Counted from the stretch's first letter, positions 9,115-19,621 are shown. The stretch: DNA of 64,000 nt from Marinobacterium sp. xm-d-530 (GCF_013283365.1 NZ_WBYM01000002.1:186001-250000); one strand, 5' to 3'. Made by a program: numbers and translations. Notes: generated by a model not told the origin, from the letters alone.

Positions 9115-11133
9115 CTAAACTCGCTGGCGAACAGCATCAGCAACTGCGTTAGCAGTAATGCCGAAGTACTCATAGAGAACAGGAGCCGGTGCTGAATCAC
9201 CAAAGCTGTCGATACCTACAACACCGCCTTTTCTGCCCACATATTTGCGCCAGAAATCGGTATGCGCAGCTTCCACTGCAACAGCCGGAAGATCCGATGG
9301 AATCGTCTGCTCTTGGTAATCTTCAGATTGGCGATCAAACAGATTGGTACAAGGCATTGAGACAACGCGAGTTGAGATACCCTCAGCCGCTAGAGTCTCT
9401 TGAGCCTGCAACGCCAATTGCACTTCAGAACCGGTTGCCATGATCACCGCTTGTGGACTGGCCATATCAGAGAGGATGTAGCCACCTTTGCGAACCTTAT
9501 CTGCATCAGAGGCCGCCTTCAGTAATTTAGGCATCCCCTGTCGTGACAGCGCTAGAGCAGAGGGACCATCCTGTCGCTCAACCGAGTGCGCCCAGGCCGT
9601 TGCCGTTTCAAGGGCATCACAAGGACGCCAGACATCAAGGCCTGGGATGATGCGCAAGCTTGGAACGTGCTCGATACTTTGGTGTGTTGGGCCATCTTCA
9701 CCCAGACCAATGGAGTCATGAGTAAAGACATGAACCACACGCTGTTTCATCAGTGCAGCCATTCGAATCGCATTACGAGAGTAATCGCTAAACGTGAGGA
9801 AGGTACCACCATAAGGTAGGTAGCCACCATGCAGTGCCATACCATTCATAATCGCAGCCATACCAAACTCACGAACACCGTAAGAGAGGTGGTTACCCCA
9901 AGTATCTCGGCCTGCATAGGTGGCTGTTTTGAAGTTAGTCAGGTTCGAACCGGTCAAATCAGCACTGCCGCCAAAAAACTCTGGAACAAGAGGTGCGATA
10001 GCATCTAGTGCATTTTGACTCGCTTTACGAGTCGCTACGTCCCCTTCTGCTGCAGCAATCTGAGCCATGACATCGGCAATCTTAGATTGATACTCATCGC
10101 TCAATTCACCGATCATACGACGTCTGAATTCTGCGGCTTTTTCTGGGAATGCTTTAGCGTACTCAGCAAAACGAATATCCCATTCCGCCTCTTCTGCTCT
10201 GCCTGAATCGGTGCAGTCCCAAGCGCTCTTCACGTCGCTAGGAATCTCAAATGGCGCATGATTCCAATTCAGTGCAGCGCGTGTCGCAGCGACCTCGTCA
10301 GCACCCAGTGCGGCACCATGAACGTCGTGTGTACCGACCTTATTGGGCGACCCTTTACCTATCTCGGTTTTAGTACAGATCAGTGTCGGTTTGCCATCAG
10401 CTAAGACCGCTTGAGCTTTGGCTGCACGAATCGCTGCATCGACAGCTGACGCATCATGACCGTTTACATCACGAATCACATTCCAGCCATAAGCTTCAAA
10501 ACGTGCCGGCGTATCATCAGCAAACCACCCTTCGACGTGGCCATCAATCGAGATACCGTTGTCGTCGTAGATCGCGATGAGCTTAGACGTTCTTAGGGTC
10601 CCAGCCAGTGAGCAGACCTCGTGACTGATCCCCTCCATCATGCAGCCATCACCCAAGAAACAGTAGGTGAAATGGTCCACTATAGTGTGCCCTGATTCAT
10701 TAAACTCTGCCGCCAACATCTTCTCGGCAAGTGCCAAACCGACAGCATTCGAGATACCCTGGCCTAATGGACCCGTCGTAGTCTCCACACCCGCTGTAAC
10801 GCCCACTTCAGGGTGACCTGGTGTCTTAGAGTGCAGTTGGCGGAACTGTTTAAGTTCATCGATTGGAAGATCGTATCCCGTTAAATGCAGCAGTGCATAG
10901 ATCAACATTGAACCGTGACCATTAGAGAGAACAAAACGGTCGCGATCTGGCCAGTGTGGATTGGCTGGACTGTGTTTCAAGTGACGGTTCCAAAGAACCT
11001 CTGCAATTTCTGCCATACCCATCGGTGCACCTGGGTGTCCCGATTTTGCGGCTTCGACGGCATCGATCGCTAGAAAGCGAATCGCATTGGCCATCTCATT
11101 TGCCATAGCGGCATTCGGTGCTGTTCTGTTCAT
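9115..11133 (-). CDS. cbbT: Transketolase
   Basis: A 672-residue thiamine-diphosphate enzyme moving two-carbon units between sugar phosphates in RuBP regeneration. Motifs in order: [11 protein letters not shown], the ThDP-binding GDGCMMEG ... DDNGISIDG, and the pyrimidine domain [15 protein letters not shown]. Full family length. The start has AGGAG 7 nt upstream. It lies 25 bp after cbbP in the second cbb operon. It may also serve the pentose phosphate pathway, as no other transketolase is in the window. Confidence 0.96.
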   Translation of the reverse strand: MNRTAPNAAMANEMANAIRFLAIDAVEAAKSGHPGAPMGMAEIAEVLWNRHLKHSPANPHWPDRDRFVLSNGHGSMLIYALLHLTGYDLPIDELKQFRQLHSKTPGHPEVGVTAGVETTTGPLGQGISNAVGLALAEKMLAAEFNESGHTIVDHFTYCFLGDGCMMEGISHEVCSLAGTLRTSKLIAIYDDNGISIDGHVEGWFADDTPARFEAYGWNVIRDVNGHDASAVDAAIRAAKAQAVLADGKPTLICTKTEIGKGSPNKVGTHDVHGAALGADEVAATRAALNWNHAPFEIPSDVKSAWDCTDSGRAEEAEWDIRFAEYAKAFPEKAAEFRRRMIGELSDEYQSKIADVMAQIAAAEGDVATRKASQNALDAIAPLVPEFFGGSADLTGSNLTNFKTATYAGRDTWGNHLSYGVREFGMAAIMNGMALHGGYLPYGGTFLTFSDYSRNAIRMAALMKQRVVHVFTHDSIGLGEDGPTHQSIEHVPSLRIIPGLDVWRPCDALETATAWAHSVERQDGPSALALSRQGMPKLLKAASDADKVRKGGYILSDMASPQAVIMATGSEVQLALQAQETLAAEGISTRVVSMPCTNLFDRQSEDYQEQTIPSDLPAVAVEAAHTDFWRKYVGRKGGVVGIDSFGDSAPAPVLYEYFGITANAVADAVRQRV

Positions 11134-11158
11134 CTGTTGCTCCTAATTAGCGACGGCC

Positions 11159-12043
11159 TTAACCACGACCCAAGGCGCGATTACGACGTTCCATCATGCG
11201 CCATACAAAGGGTGTGAAGATCAACTGCATTGCCAGCTCCATCTTGCCCCCAGGGACAACAATGGTATTGGCACGTGACATGAAGCTATTGCCAATCATG
11301 TTCAAGAGATACTGGAAGTCGATCCCCTTAGGGTTAGCAAAGCGGATAATCACCATGCTCTCATCGGCAGAAGGGATGTCCCGAGCGATGAAAGGGTTAG
11401 AGGTGTCGACCATCGGTACGCGTTGGAAATTCACATGCGTATGTTCAAATTGAGGGCAGATGTAGTGAATGTAATCAGGCATGCGGCGCAGAATCGTATC
11501 CGTTACCGCTTCAGCACTGTAACCACGCTGGTTCTTATCGCGCCAAAGCTTCTGCGTCCACTCAAGGTTGATGACGGGAACCACACCGATACGTAGATCT
11601 GGGTATTGGGCTATATCGTTCTGCTCAGTTTTCACCGCGCCGTGCAGGCCTTCATAGAAAAGGATATCGGTATCTTTATCGATCTCTTCCCAAGGTGTGA
11701 AGGTGCCTGGCTCTTGTCCGTAAGGCTCAGCCTCATCTTGGTTGTGCAGGTAGAAGCGTTTTTTACCGGTACCCGTCTCAGAGTAGCTTTTAAACAGGCC
11801 TTCGAGCTCATCAAACAGGTTGTTCTCTGGACCAAAGTGGCTGAGATGTTTATTGCCCGCTGCATCGGCTTGCGCCAACTGCTTTTTCATTTCGGTACGA
11901 TCGTAACGGTGGAAGCTATCGCCTTCGACAATCGCGGCTTTAACATTTTCACGACGAAAGATGTTTGAGAATGTGCGAGTAACGGTTGAAGTACCTGCAC
12001 CTGATGAGCCGGTAATCGCAATAATTGGGTGACGTTCTGACAT
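11159..12043 (-). CDS. cbbP: Phosphoribulokinase
   Basis: A 294-residue bacterial-type PRK that makes ribulose 1,5-bisphosphate from ribulose 5-phosphate and ATP, one of the two enzymes unique to the Calvin cycle. P-loop GSSGAGTST at residues 12-20, the ribulose-5-phosphate site around EGDSFHRYDR, and LFYEGLHG as Walker B. The length matches the proteobacterial octameric form. The start has GGAG upstream; cbbF ends 23 bp earlier. Confidence 0.97.
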   Translation of the reverse strand: MSERHPIIAITGSSGAGTSTVTRTFSNIFRRENVKAAIVEGDSFHRYDRTEMKKQLAQADAAGNKHLSHFGPENNLFDELEGLFKSYSETGTGKKRFYLHNQDEAEPYGQEPGTFTPWEEIDKDTDILFYEGLHGAVKTEQNDIAQYPDLRIGVVPVINLEWTQKLWRDKNQRGYSAEAVTDTILRRMPDYIHYICPQFEHTHVNFQRVPMVDTSNPFIARDIPSADESMVIIRFANPKGIDFQYLLNMIGNSFMSRANTIVVPGGKMELAMQLIFTPFVWRMMERRNRALGRG

Positions 12044-12066
12044 AATGTTTCTCCAGGTCCAGTAAC

Positions 12067-13158
12067 TTAATCGCGGAATAGACTGCGTTCAGCAAAGAGC
12101 GGCATATCTTCGCCTTTCTCTTCGATCGGTTCGTTGTGGTAACGCTCAATGCGCTCGACCTCGTTTTTAGAACCAAACACCAAACCTATGCGTTGGTGAA
12201 GCTCAGTCGGTTTCACATCCAGCATTGGGTAGCTGCCTGTACTGGCACGACCACCGGCCTGCTCGATAATCATACCGACAGGATTTGCCTCATAGAGCAG
12301 TCGTAACTTACCGGCTTTGCTTGGATCTTTGGTGTCACGTGGATACATGAAGACACCACCACGCATTAGGATACGGTGCGCCTCCGCTACCATCGAAGCG
12401 ATCCAACGCATGTTGAAGTCTTTACCGCGCGGACCCGTCGATCCCGCAAGACACTCATCTACGTAACGTTTAACGGGCGCTTCCCAGAAACGGCTATTAG
12501 AGGTATTGATCGCGAACTCTTGAGTCTCCTCAGGAATGGTGATGCTGGGGTGAGTCAACATAAACTCACCTAAAGCGGGATCCAGAGTAAAACCAACTAC
12601 ACCGTTACCCACCGTAAGAATCAGCATGGTCGAGGGACCATAAAGCGCGTATCCCGCCGCTACCTGTTGTGATCCGGGCTGAAGAAATACCTCTTCTTGA
12701 ATAGGCGCTGTTGCATCATCCGGTGCACGAAGAATCGAGAAAATACTGCCCACCGAGACGTTCACATCAATGTTCGATGAGCCATCGAGTGGATCAAATA
12801 CAATCAGATAGCGACCTTTCGGATTCCCCTCTGGGATATCCAGCGCCTCATCCATCTCTTCCGAGGCCATGCCGAGAAGATGTCCGCCCCACTCGGTCGT
12901 TTTGATGAAGATGTCATTACTGAGCACATCCAGTTTCTTCTGAGCCTCACCCTGGACATTGATACTGCCACCAGCATCTTCATTGTGCTCACCATGCAGG
13001 CCCGCTAACTCGCCATAAGCGACAGCTTTCGCGATCTGCTTACAGGCCATCGCAACATCCAAAATCAAGGCGTTAAAATCACCGCTGGCGCTTGGGTAAC
13101 GACGACGCTCCTCAATGAGGTATTGAGTTAAGGTCGTTCTATTGGTTCTAAATGGCAT
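12067..13158 (-). CDS. cbbF: Fructose-1,6-bisphosphatase, class I
   Basis: A 363-residue class I FBPase. The metal and phosphate motif [14 protein letters not shown], the NxxxRxW-like substrate region [16 protein letters not shown], and [15 protein letters not shown] near the C terminus are all present. It releases phosphate from fructose 1,6-bisphosphate, and probably sedoheptulose 1,7-bisphosphate, in the Calvin cycle and gluconeogenesis. The ATG is preceded by AGAGG. It sits between cbbY and cbbP. Confidence 0.96.
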   Translation of the reverse strand: MPFRTNRTTLTQYLIEERRRYPSASGDFNALILDVAMACKQIAKAVAYGELAGLHGEHNEDAGGSINVQGEAQKKLDVLSNDIFIKTTEWGGHLLGMASEEMDEALDIPEGNPKGRYLIVFDPLDGSSNIDVNVSVGSIFSILRAPDDATAPIQEEVFLQPGSQQVAAGYALYGPSTMLILTVGNGVVGFTLDPALGEFMLTHPSITIPEETQEFAINTSNSRFWEAPVKRYVDECLAGSTGPRGKDFNMRWIASMVAEAHRILMRGGVFMYPRDTKDPSKAGKLRLLYEANPVGMIIEQAGGRASTGSYPMLDVKPTELHQRIGLVFGSKNEVERIERYHNEPIEEKGEDMPLFAERSLFRD

Positions 13159-13195
13159 ATCAGTTGCCTCTTATTATTTTTAAAAATCGGTATCC

Positions 13196-13903
13196 TTAAG
13201 CGATCAGTTGAGCCAACTGCTCTAAACTCACATCGCTTAATGAAGGAACAATTAAGTCAGCCCCTGTGAAATCATGGTGCTTGGAAAACTCATTAGGGGT
13301 TATTACAGTAGCCAATTCGGCGCCTTTAGCGGCTCTTAACCCATTGTTGGTATCTTCAATGGCGATAGCTTCTGCCGATGAGACACCAAGACGCTCCAAT
13401 GCTTGAAGGTAGACACTGGGGTCCGGTTTTTTATTCGGAGCAGTTTCTGCGTTTTCGACAACGGTGAACGTCTCCTGCCAGTCATCGCCCATGGCGTGAG
13501 AGAGCAGTGCTTCTATATTGGCTGGACTGGTCGTTGTGGCGATGGCTAGCTTTAAACCAGCAGACTTCGCGGCTTTAATTAGCTCTAAAACACCAGGGCG
13601 CATCGCAACCTCTCCGCAAGCAACCATCTCTTCATAACGAGCAGTTTTAGTGGCATGCAGCTCTGGAATGATTGAGTCGATGCGCTCTTCGCTGACTTGA
13701 ACACCTCGATCAGGCCGTTGGTTCCAGTAGTGACGAATTCGCTCTTTGCCGCCCGAGACTTCAAGCAGCTCTGTATAGGTCTCTAAATCCCATAACCAAG
13801 TGAGGCCCGCTGTTTCAAAGGCATAGTTGAAAGCAGCCATATGCGCCATTTCGGTGTCTGCCAATGTACCGTCGACATCAAAAATTAACGCTTTAAGTGC
13901 CAT
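13196..13903 (-). CDS. cbbY: CbbY, HAD-family sugar-phosphate phosphatase
   Basis: A 235-residue HAD protein with DVDGTLADTE at 9-18, TTTSPANIEALL, KKPDPSVYL and AIEDTNNGLRAAKGA. In plants and Rhodobacter, CbbY removes the inhibitor xylulose 1,5-bisphosphate, a misfire product of RuBisCO. It is the first gene of the second cbb operon: a terminator (14028-14058) and about 125 bp of AT-rich DNA with a candidate CbbR site (14000-14014) lie upstream. The start has GAAGG. Confidence 0.93.
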   Translation of the reverse strand: MALKALIFDVDGTLADTEMAHMAAFNYAFETAGLTWLWDLETYTELLEVSGGKERIRHYWNQRPDRGVQVSEERIDSIIPELHATKTARYEEMVACGEVAMRPGVLELIKAAKSAGLKLAIATTTSPANIEALLSHAMGDDWQETFTVVENAETAPNKKPDPSVYLQALERLGVSSAEAIAIEDTNNGLRAAKGAELATVITPNEFSKHHDFTGADLIVPSLSDVSLEQLAQLIA

Positions 13904-13999
13904 TTAATACCTTCAGTTATATTCTTATGTTTATTTTCTATTAACTAAGAGTATTCAGTGTGCTAAGTAAGCGCAATTAAAATGAGGTTATATTAGGAT

Positions 14000-14014
14000 T
14001 AAGAAATCACTTAA
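14000..14014. promoter_or_regulatory. Candidate CbbR operator before cbbY
   Basis: The sequence TAAGAAATCACTTAA fits TAAG-N5-ACTTAA, also found twice between cbbR and cbbL (19607-19621, 19663-19677). It lies 97 bp upstream of the cbbY start and just past the terminator of the first operon, in the AT-rich stretch 13904-14027 that should hold the promoter of the second operon. Binding by CbbR is inference. Confidence 0.6.
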
Positions 14015-14027
14015 CTAACAACCGACG

Positions 14028-14058
14028 TAAAAAAGCCCCGATGCTTTTACATCGAGGC
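14028..14058 (-). terminator. Rho-independent terminator of the cbbLSQO-orf102 operon
   Basis: On the minus strand a 9-bp stem (14050-14058 with 14035-14043, one G-U pair) closes a 6-nt loop and runs into TTTTTT. It follows the 102-residue gene directly, separating the RuBisCO operon from cbbY. Confidence 0.88.
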
Positions 14059-14072
14059 TTACTAAATAAAAG

Positions 14073-14381
14073 TTAATCTGCCATCAAATCTCTATCCGCG
14101 TCCCACCCCTTTGATTTTGCATGAACAATGGCTTGTTCTTGAATATGTAGGTAACGCACTCGGATCTCATCTGGCAACTGACTGACAGAAAATCCATAAT
14201 TCTCCCACTCATCATTGACCTGACGCCAGAGTGTCTCCAGCCCCTGCACTAACCAACCCTCACAACTTTCCGTTTCCGGAATCAAACCAAAAGCCCAAGC
14301 ATCCCTGATGATTTTTCCGGTATCGGTCATCCCTCCGTAAAGGTCATTGTGAATGCCGACGTATGTTTTTGATTTTTGCAT
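14073..14381 (-). CDS. Conserved small protein of the cbbLSQO operon, function unknown
   Basis: A 102-residue soluble protein, last gene of the RuBisCO operon, 8 bp after cbbO and just before the terminator. Residues YVGIHNDLYGGMTDTGKIIRDAW (positions 7-29) look like a strongly conserved block; the rest is helical and Trp-rich (WLVQGLETLW, WDADRD). No catalytic motif, signal peptide or membrane segment is seen. As I recall, similar small genes follow cbbO in form IA operons of some chemoautotrophs, but I know no assigned function. By position it may assist RuBisCO assembly or the CbbQO activase (inference). Confidence 0.8.
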   Translation of the reverse strand: MQKSKTYVGIHNDLYGGMTDTGKIIRDAWAFGLIPETESCEGWLVQGLETLWRQVNDEWENYGFSVSQLPDEIRVRYLHIQEQAIVHAKSKGWDADRDLMAD

Positions 14382-14389
14382 AACGACTC

Positions 14390-16732
14390 CTAACAGGTCA
14401 GGCTGGCAAATAAGCTGGGTAGCTTTTCTGGCAGACGATCAACGTTATCGACCACCGTATAGTTATTGGCCCCAAAAATTCGTTTAACATAACTATCAGC
14501 ATTGGGGTCTAAGGTTAAGCAATAGGTTAAAACACCTTGGCTGTACAGCTCTTCGACAGCTTTCTTGGTATCGTGCCTAAGGTGTTGGGGATCACGCTCA
14601 TCGATATCAGCTGGTTCCCCATCTGTGACCAACAGGAGCAGCTTGCGGCGTTCAGGTTGTTTCATCAAAAGACTTCCAGCATGTCGCATGGCTGCTCCCA
14701 TACGAGTTGACAGCCCTCCCGTCATTCCTGCAAGACGACTTTTTGCTTCGTCATTAAAGCTCTGATTAAAATCTTTAAATTTAAAGTATTGAACATCGTG
14801 TCGACCATCAGAAGCGAATCCATGTATCGAAAAAGGATCACCGATGCCATTGATCGCGCTTGAAACCAGCGTCGCTGCTTCACGCGTCAACTCAAGCACA
14901 CTTTTATCAGATCCCTCCATGGTCTCATTCGTCGACTCAGATAGGTCCAACAATACAGTCACTGCAAGATCGCGATTTTTGACAACATTACGCATTGTGA
15001 TTCTGGGGTTGGGTTGTTCACCCATTCTGATGGCAATCATCGCATCGATGGCCGCATTCAGATCAATCTCATCACCATCTTCCATATTTCGCTCTCTTTG
15101 AACGCCATCCGGTGAGAGAAGATCAACAACCTGTTTAATTTTCTGCACTATCGGCTTATGTTCTTGAAAGATCCGATCAATCGTTTCTGGATCCCCTTTT
15201 TGAGCTCTTTTTTCGTACACCGTTGCCCAATCGGGTCGGTATAACTGCACCTGATAATCCCACTCCTGATAGTGGTATGGATCTGAAATAGGCTCTTTAC
15301 CCCAGCGGTCATTAAAAGACTCGGTCGCTTCACCTGCATCCTCATAAGGCATGAACTCTGTCGCGCATACCCAAACTTCTTGGGCATCATCGCCCGCTAG
15401 CTCACAGTCCACCTCATTCGCCATTTCGACGGCACTGACATACTTTCTTAACTGTCGTTGCGAAGCGGGAATATACTCCAGACCATGCTCAGCTAGATTG
15501 AAAGGCTCAAACTCCCAAACAAAACGATTATCATCACGATAAGGTGTGCGCATGGACTGCAGAATACGTAGACTGGGCACCTCTTTACGGTCATCAAACA
15601 GAGCAAAAAGCGCCAGTCCTAACTGAAAGCTGATTTCAGAAGAGTCTTTTTTAGCAGAAATTTCATGATGAAACTTAGCCGATAATTCATTCAACTCTGG
15701 GTCGTCTGATCTTACTGTTTCATCCATCAGCATCAATGCAAACTGACCCAACCGCTGTAAGGTTGGGTGTTCCTCACGGCCCTCCGGCTCAATTGACAGT
15801 AACGCTTGCCAAGTGGAACGCAGTCCAGGAAAGTCTTGCATCGCACAATACTCAACCCTGGCATCTTCGATCAATGCGATAAAGAACATCTGCGCCTGAC
15901 TAAGGCCGCTAGCATCCATTCGGTCAGTCGTATAACTCATATGAGCAGCAGCGTGTGCCACTTGAGCACGATATAACGAGACGCCATCCACCTGGTTGAG
16001 ATCATCAACCGCATCTGGCAAATGCATAACATGATGTTCAATGTAAGGTTTAAAGTCTTCGTAATCTGCCGAGGTGGGACGAAGAAAAAAATCTCTTCCC
16101 CATAAAGCCCTTAAGTAAAAATTTAATTTGCGTTGCGCATCAATAAACAGCGTACCCTTGCGCTCTTGTTGCAGCATTTTTTGACTATCAGCGGTCTTGA
16201 GCTCGAAATAACTGACTAGATTAACAAAATCTCTTCGATAAGCATCCGCCCCAAAGTTAGCCCAACGTCGAAGTCCTGAAAGCGTCAGCTTTGATAGCAG
16301 CTCATCCATATGATTCAGCATCGGCCTAAGGCCGCGAGCTGCCTTAGCAGACAATTGATGGATGAGAGTAAGGTACCCTCTCAGCAATTCAGGATCACCA
16401 AGACGATTTGCAGCAATCGGCAGGGATTGCAATAACAGAGTAATGACTTCACCAGAGGTCATCGAAGCGAGTTTCATGGCTGCATGAATACAGTCACTCA
16501 TGACATCCTCACCACACTCTTTCACGACCTGTGGCATGCATTCAATAAACGCGATCACGAGCTCTTTACCACGACCTAGATTCGCCAAACTCTGTGCACC
16601 CTCAAGATAGTCTTGTAAGGCAGGCGATGACATCACTCGTGCGGCTTCATGAAAGTGACTCTCTAAAACATCGTTCATTTCTGGAGCGATGCTCTCAAGA
16701 GATTGACGATACTGGTCCATGTCGATACTCAT
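14390..16732 (-). CDS. cbbO: RuBisCO activase adaptor CbbO (von Willebrand A domain)
   Basis: A 780-residue protein. The C-terminal VWA domain has the MIDAS motif DLSES at about 596-600 and VTDGEPAD near 702. The N-terminal two thirds are helical and carry the CbbO/NorD-like region. Known role: CbbO docks onto RuBisCO through the VWA domain while the CbbQ hexamer supplies ATP-driven remodelling that removes inhibitory sugar phosphates. Full length, 14 bp after cbbQ. Confidence 0.94.
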   Translation of the reverse strand: MSIDMDQYRQSLESIAPEMNDVLESHFHEAARVMSSPALQDYLEGAQSLANLGRGKELVIAFIECMPQVVKECGEDVMSDCIHAAMKLASMTSGEVITLLLQSLPIAANRLGDPELLRGYLTLIHQLSAKAARGLRPMLNHMDELLSKLTLSGLRRWANFGADAYRRDFVNLVSYFELKTADSQKMLQQERKGTLFIDAQRKLNFYLRALWGRDFFLRPTSADYEDFKPYIEHHVMHLPDAVDDLNQVDGVSLYRAQVAHAAAHMSYTTDRMDASGLSQAQMFFIALIEDARVEYCAMQDFPGLRSTWQALLSIEPEGREEHPTLQRLGQFALMLMDETVRSDDPELNELSAKFHHEISAKKDSSEISFQLGLALFALFDDRKEVPSLRILQSMRTPYRDDNRFVWEFEPFNLAEHGLEYIPASQRQLRKYVSAVEMANEVDCELAGDDAQEVWVCATEFMPYEDAGEATESFNDRWGKEPISDPYHYQEWDYQVQLYRPDWATVYEKRAQKGDPETIDRIFQEHKPIVQKIKQVVDLLSPDGVQRERNMEDGDEIDLNAAIDAMIAIRMGEQPNPRITMRNVVKNRDLAVTVLLDLSESTNETMEGSDKSVLELTREAATLVSSAINGIGDPFSIHGFASDGRHDVQYFKFKDFNQSFNDEAKSRLAGMTGGLSTRMGAAMRHAGSLLMKQPERRKLLLLVTDGEPADIDERDPQHLRHDTKKAVEELYSQGVLTYCLTLDPNADSYVKRIFGANNYTVVDNVDRLPEKLPSLFASLTC

Positions 16733-16746
16733 CGGTGCTGCCCCTG

Positions 16747-17559
16747 TTAGCTCACAAAAAATGTGTTGACTGCAGCATCTAGGGTTTCTCGCATATCTGG
16801 ATCATCGGTCAATGGTGTTACTAACGTCATTTTGCACGCAGACAACGGATCTACACCTTCAGCGATCATCTGCCCAGCATAGACAAGCAAACGAGTTGAT
16901 ATTCCTTCATCAAGGCCGTGCCCTTTCAAATTCCTCGCACGGTGGGCTATTTGAACCAATTTATTGGCGATATCAAGACCCACACCTGTCTCTTTATCTA
17001 CAATTTCAGCTTCATCAGAATCTTTCGGATAGTCAAAGTTCATCGCACCAAATCGCTGTTTAGTGGATTGTTTAAGATCTTTCATCAGGCTTTGATAACC
17101 GGGGTTATAAGAGATAACCAATTGAAAATCAGGGTGCGCCTCGATCAGTTCCCCTTTTTTATCCAAAGGCAGTGTTCTGCGATGGTCAGTTAAGGGGTGA
17201 ATCACAACGGTGGTATCTTGTCTTGCTTCAACGACCTCATCCAAGTAACAAATTGCCCCTATTCTGGCAGCTGTCGCTAATGGACCATCCTGCCAATGGG
17301 TACCGTCCTTATCGAGCAAAAAACGTCCAACCAGATCTGAGGCCGTCATATCTTCGTTACAGGCAACCGTAATCAGAGGACGCTTCAGTTTCCAGGCCAT
17401 ATACTCCACAAACCTTGATTTGCCGCATCCCGTTGGCCCTTTGAGCATCACCGGCATACGTCTTGCATAGGCGGCTTGATACATATCGACCTCATTGCCT
17501 ACCGCCTTATAAAAGGGTTCGTCCTTGATAATGTATTGATCCGTATTCACTGCACTCAT
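16747..17559 (-). CDS. cbbQ: RuBisCO activase AAA+ subunit CbbQ (MoxR family)
   Basis: A 270-residue MoxR-type AAA+ ATPase, partner of CbbO. Walker A GPTGCGKS at 41-48, Walker B ICYLDE at about 103-108, and the MoxR segment YNPGYQS. The frame is open to 17739, but that would overlap cbbS, so I chose the ATG at 17559 ([10 protein letters not shown]), which has AAGGTAAGAG upstream and gives the family length. An alternative ATG lies at 17580. A hairpin separates it from cbbS. Confidence 0.95.
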   Translation of the reverse strand: MSAVNTDQYIIKDEPFYKAVGNEVDMYQAAYARRMPVMLKGPTGCGKSRFVEYMAWKLKRPLITVACNEDMTASDLVGRFLLDKDGTHWQDGPLATAARIGAICYLDEVVEARQDTTVVIHPLTDHRRTLPLDKKGELIEAHPDFQLVISYNPGYQSLMKDLKQSTKQRFGAMNFDYPKDSDEAEIVDKETGVGLDIANKLVQIAHRARNLKGHGLDEGISTRLLVYAGQMIAEGVDPLSACKMTLVTPLTDDPDMRETLDAAVNTFFVS

Positions 17560-17590
17560 ACTCTTACCTTTTGTATTCATTGAGAGCAAA

Positions 17591-17610
17591 ACCCCCTCAT
17601 TAGAGGGGGT
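17591..17610 (-). terminator. Intercistronic hairpin between cbbS and cbbQ
   Basis: On the minus strand ACCCCCTCTAATGAGGGGGT forms a perfect GC-rich stem, followed by TTTTGC. It lies 10 bp after the cbbS stop. The short T-run suggests a partial terminator or a 3' stabiliser, letting cbbLS be made in excess over cbbQO. Function is inferred from sequence. Confidence 0.7.
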
Positions 17611-17620
17611 ATCTATAGCG

Positions 17621-17980
17621 TTATACTGGGTTGCCTCGGTAAACCACCATCTCAGCACCTTTTGACTGAGCATAGTTGTCATAACCGACCAACCTAACGT
17701 GGTTATTAGGGTGGGCTTGGTGGCAAGCTTCAGCCTCATTCAGAACTCGATCAACGTCGGTCTCACCGAACAGTGGCAACTTCCACATGTACCAGTAGTG
17801 ATCGAACGCATTCTCTGGCTCTGTATGCTCTATCGCCGGGTTCCATCCTTTAGACACGATGTACTCAACTTGCTTTCGAATTTGTTCAGCATTCATCTCA
17901 GGCAGGTAAGAGAATGTCTCGAATTTACGGCTATTCACATCACTCAGGCTTGATGCGTAATCTTGCATTTCACTCATCAT
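17621..17980 (-). CDS. cbbS: RuBisCO small subunit, form IA
   Basis: A 119-residue small subunit. Characteristic segments: [11 protein letters not shown] near residue 18, [25 protein letters not shown], and [14 protein letters not shown]. Eight copies cap the CbbL octamer. Two adjacent ATG codons (17980 and 17977) follow GAGGAATAG, so either may start translation. The segment before KFETFSYL is long, as expected for the non-carboxysomal IAq type, but this was not checked by alignment. It follows cbbL after a hairpin. Confidence 0.97.
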   Translation of the reverse strand: MMSEMQDYASSLSDVNSRKFETFSYLPEMNAEQIRKQVEYIVSKGWNPAIEHTEPENAFDHYWYMWKLPLFGETDVDRVLNEAEACHQAHPNNHVRLVGYDNYAQSKGAEMVVYRGNPV

Positions 17981-18016
17981 CTATTCCTCAACTCTAATAA
18001 GAGCTCAATTTATTAA

Positions 18017-18039
18017 GGAGGGTCTCTAAGGAACCCTCC
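18017..18039 (-). other. Intercistronic stem-loop between cbbL and cbbS
   Basis: On the minus strand GGAGGGT pairs with ACCCTCC across a 9-nt loop, 8 bp after the cbbL stop. There is no T-run, so it is more likely an mRNA stabilising or processing element than a terminator. Confidence 0.6.
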
Positions 18040-18046
18040 CATTACT

Positions 18047-19465
18047 TTATTTATGAGAGACGTCTAGCTTATCGACCGTATCGAATTCAAACTTGATCTC
18101 TTTCCAGGTTTCCATGGCAACTTTTAGCTCAGGGCTGTGCTCGGCTGCAGAGAGAAGGATTTGTTTACCATCTTTCTCAAGTTCAGCACCGTGATTTCGC
18201 GCTTCAACACAGGCTTCAAGAGCCACACGGTTCGCAGCTGCACCTGCGGCATTACCCCACGGGTGACCCAAAGTACCACCACCAAACTGTAGAACTGAGT
18301 CATCACCAAAAATGTTAACCAATGCAGGCATGTGCCAAACATGGATACCGCCCGAGGCAACCGGAATAACACCCGGCATAGATCCCCAGTCTTGATCAAA
18401 CATAATGCCGCGACTGCGATCCTCTTTTGTAAAAGAGTCACGCATTAGATCGATCCAGCCCAAGGTCGCCTCACGGTCACCTTCCAACTTACCAACCACC
18501 GTGCCAGAGTGAAGATGGTCACCACCGGAAAGACGAAGCATCTTAGTCAGCACTCGGAAATGGATACCGTGATTAGGGTTGCGGTCTAGAACAGCGTGCA
18601 TGGCACGGTGAATGTGCAACAACATGCCATTTTCACGACACCAATTTGCTAGACCTGTGTTAGCGGTAAAACCACCCGTCAGATAATCGTGCATAATGAT
18701 CGGGGCGCCGATCTCTTTTGCATACTCGGCACGCTTATACATCTCTTCCGGAGTTGGCGCTGTCACGTTCAGGTAGTGACCTTTACGCTCACCCGTTTCA
18801 GCTTCGGCTTTTTCAATGGCTTCCATGACAAAATCAAATCGTTGTCTCCAGCGCATGAACGGTTGAGAGTTAACGTTCTCATCATCCTTGGTAAAATCGA
18901 GACCACCGCGAAGACACTCATAAACTGCTCGTCCGTAGTTTTTGGCTGACAAACCCAGCTTAGGCTTGATGGTGCACCCCAACATTGGACGACCGTATTT
19001 GTTCATAATGTCGCGCTCTACCTGAATGCCGTGTGGTGGTCCACCACAGGTCATTACATAGGCGACCGGAATACGAACATCTTCCAATCGCAAAGAACGC
19101 ACTGCCTTAAAGCCAAATACGTTACCAACAAGAGAGGTCAATACATTGACAACAGAGCCCTCTTCGAACAGGTCAATTGGGTAGGCAATGAATGCGTAGA
19201 ACGCCTCGTCATTACCAGGAACATCCTCGATAGCGTAAGCGCGGCCTTTATAGTACTCAAGATCAGTGAGCAGATCTGTCCACACGGTCGTCCAAGTACC
19301 GGTAGAAGACTCTGCCGCAACTGCTGCTGCCGCCTCTTCACGTGGCACTCCATCTTGTGCAATTACCTTAAAACACGCCAGAAAGTCCGTATCTTTTGGT
19401 GTGTAATCGGGCATCCAATACGTCTCACGGTACTCCTTTACACCTGCTTGATAGCTTTTTGCCAT
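18047..19465 (-). CDS. cbbL: RuBisCO large subunit, form IA
   Basis: A 472-residue large subunit that carboxylates ribulose 1,5-bisphosphate. All key residues are present: catalytic Lys167 and Lys169 in TIKPKL, the carbamylated Lys193 in [10 protein letters not shown], and loop-6 Lys326 in [10 protein letters not shown]. The sequence is the proteobacterial green-like form IA, not red-type IC nor form II. I chose the ATG at 19465 with AGGAG 9 nt upstream; the TTG at 19471 lies too close to that site. First gene of the operon, divergent from cbbR. Confidence 0.98.
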   Translation of the reverse strand: MAKSYQAGVKEYRETYWMPDYTPKDTDFLACFKVIAQDGVPREEAAAAVAAESSTGTWTTVWTDLLTDLEYYKGRAYAIEDVPGNDEAFYAFIAYPIDLFEEGSVVNVLTSLVGNVFGFKAVRSLRLEDVRIPVAYVMTCGGPPHGIQVERDIMNKYGRPMLGCTIKPKLGLSAKNYGRAVYECLRGGLDFTKDDENVNSQPFMRWRQRFDFVMEAIEKAEAETGERKGHYLNVTAPTPEEMYKRAEYAKEIGAPIIMHDYLTGGFTANTGLANWCRENGMLLHIHRAMHAVLDRNPNHGIHFRVLTKMLRLSGGDHLHSGTVVGKLEGDREATLGWIDLMRDSFTKEDRSRGIMFDQDWGSMPGVIPVASGGIHVWHMPALVNIFGDDSVLQFGGGTLGHPWGNAAGAAANRVALEACVEARNHGAELEKDGKQILLSAAEHSPELKVAMETWKEIKFEFDTVDKLDVSHK

Positions 19466-19606
19466 GGTCAATTTCTCCTGTTGGATTAAACCTTGATTAT
19501 TGTTGTGCTGTTTGAGTGCCAGGCTGAAATCAACTTAGCAATCGCATAGGAGAGACGTTATGGGAAAGTAATGTTAAGAACAACACAAACTTTCTTATCA
19601 AAATGA

Positions 19607-19621
19607 TAAGTGATTACTTAA
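19607..19621. promoter_or_regulatory. Candidate CbbR operator, cbbL-proximal
   Basis: TAAGTGATTACTTAA matches TAAG-N5-ACTTAA and overlaps a perfect 7-bp inverted repeat, CTTATCA-AAA-TGATAAG (19594-19610), whose inner part fits the LysR T-N11-A rule. It lies 142 bp upstream of cbbL. The cbbR/cbbL intergenic region (19466-19729) is very AT-rich. Confidence 0.65.

Noticed and set aside
17560-17739. Upstream extension of cbbQ to a 330-residue protein
   Set aside because: It would run into cbbS on the same strand and through the intercistronic hairpin; the ATG at 17559 has a ribosome site and gives the family length.
14390-19465. Carboxysome locus
   Set aside because: No shell, CsoS2 or carboxysomal carbonic anhydrase genes; cbbS is followed by cbbQ and cbbO, the non-carboxysomal arrangement.
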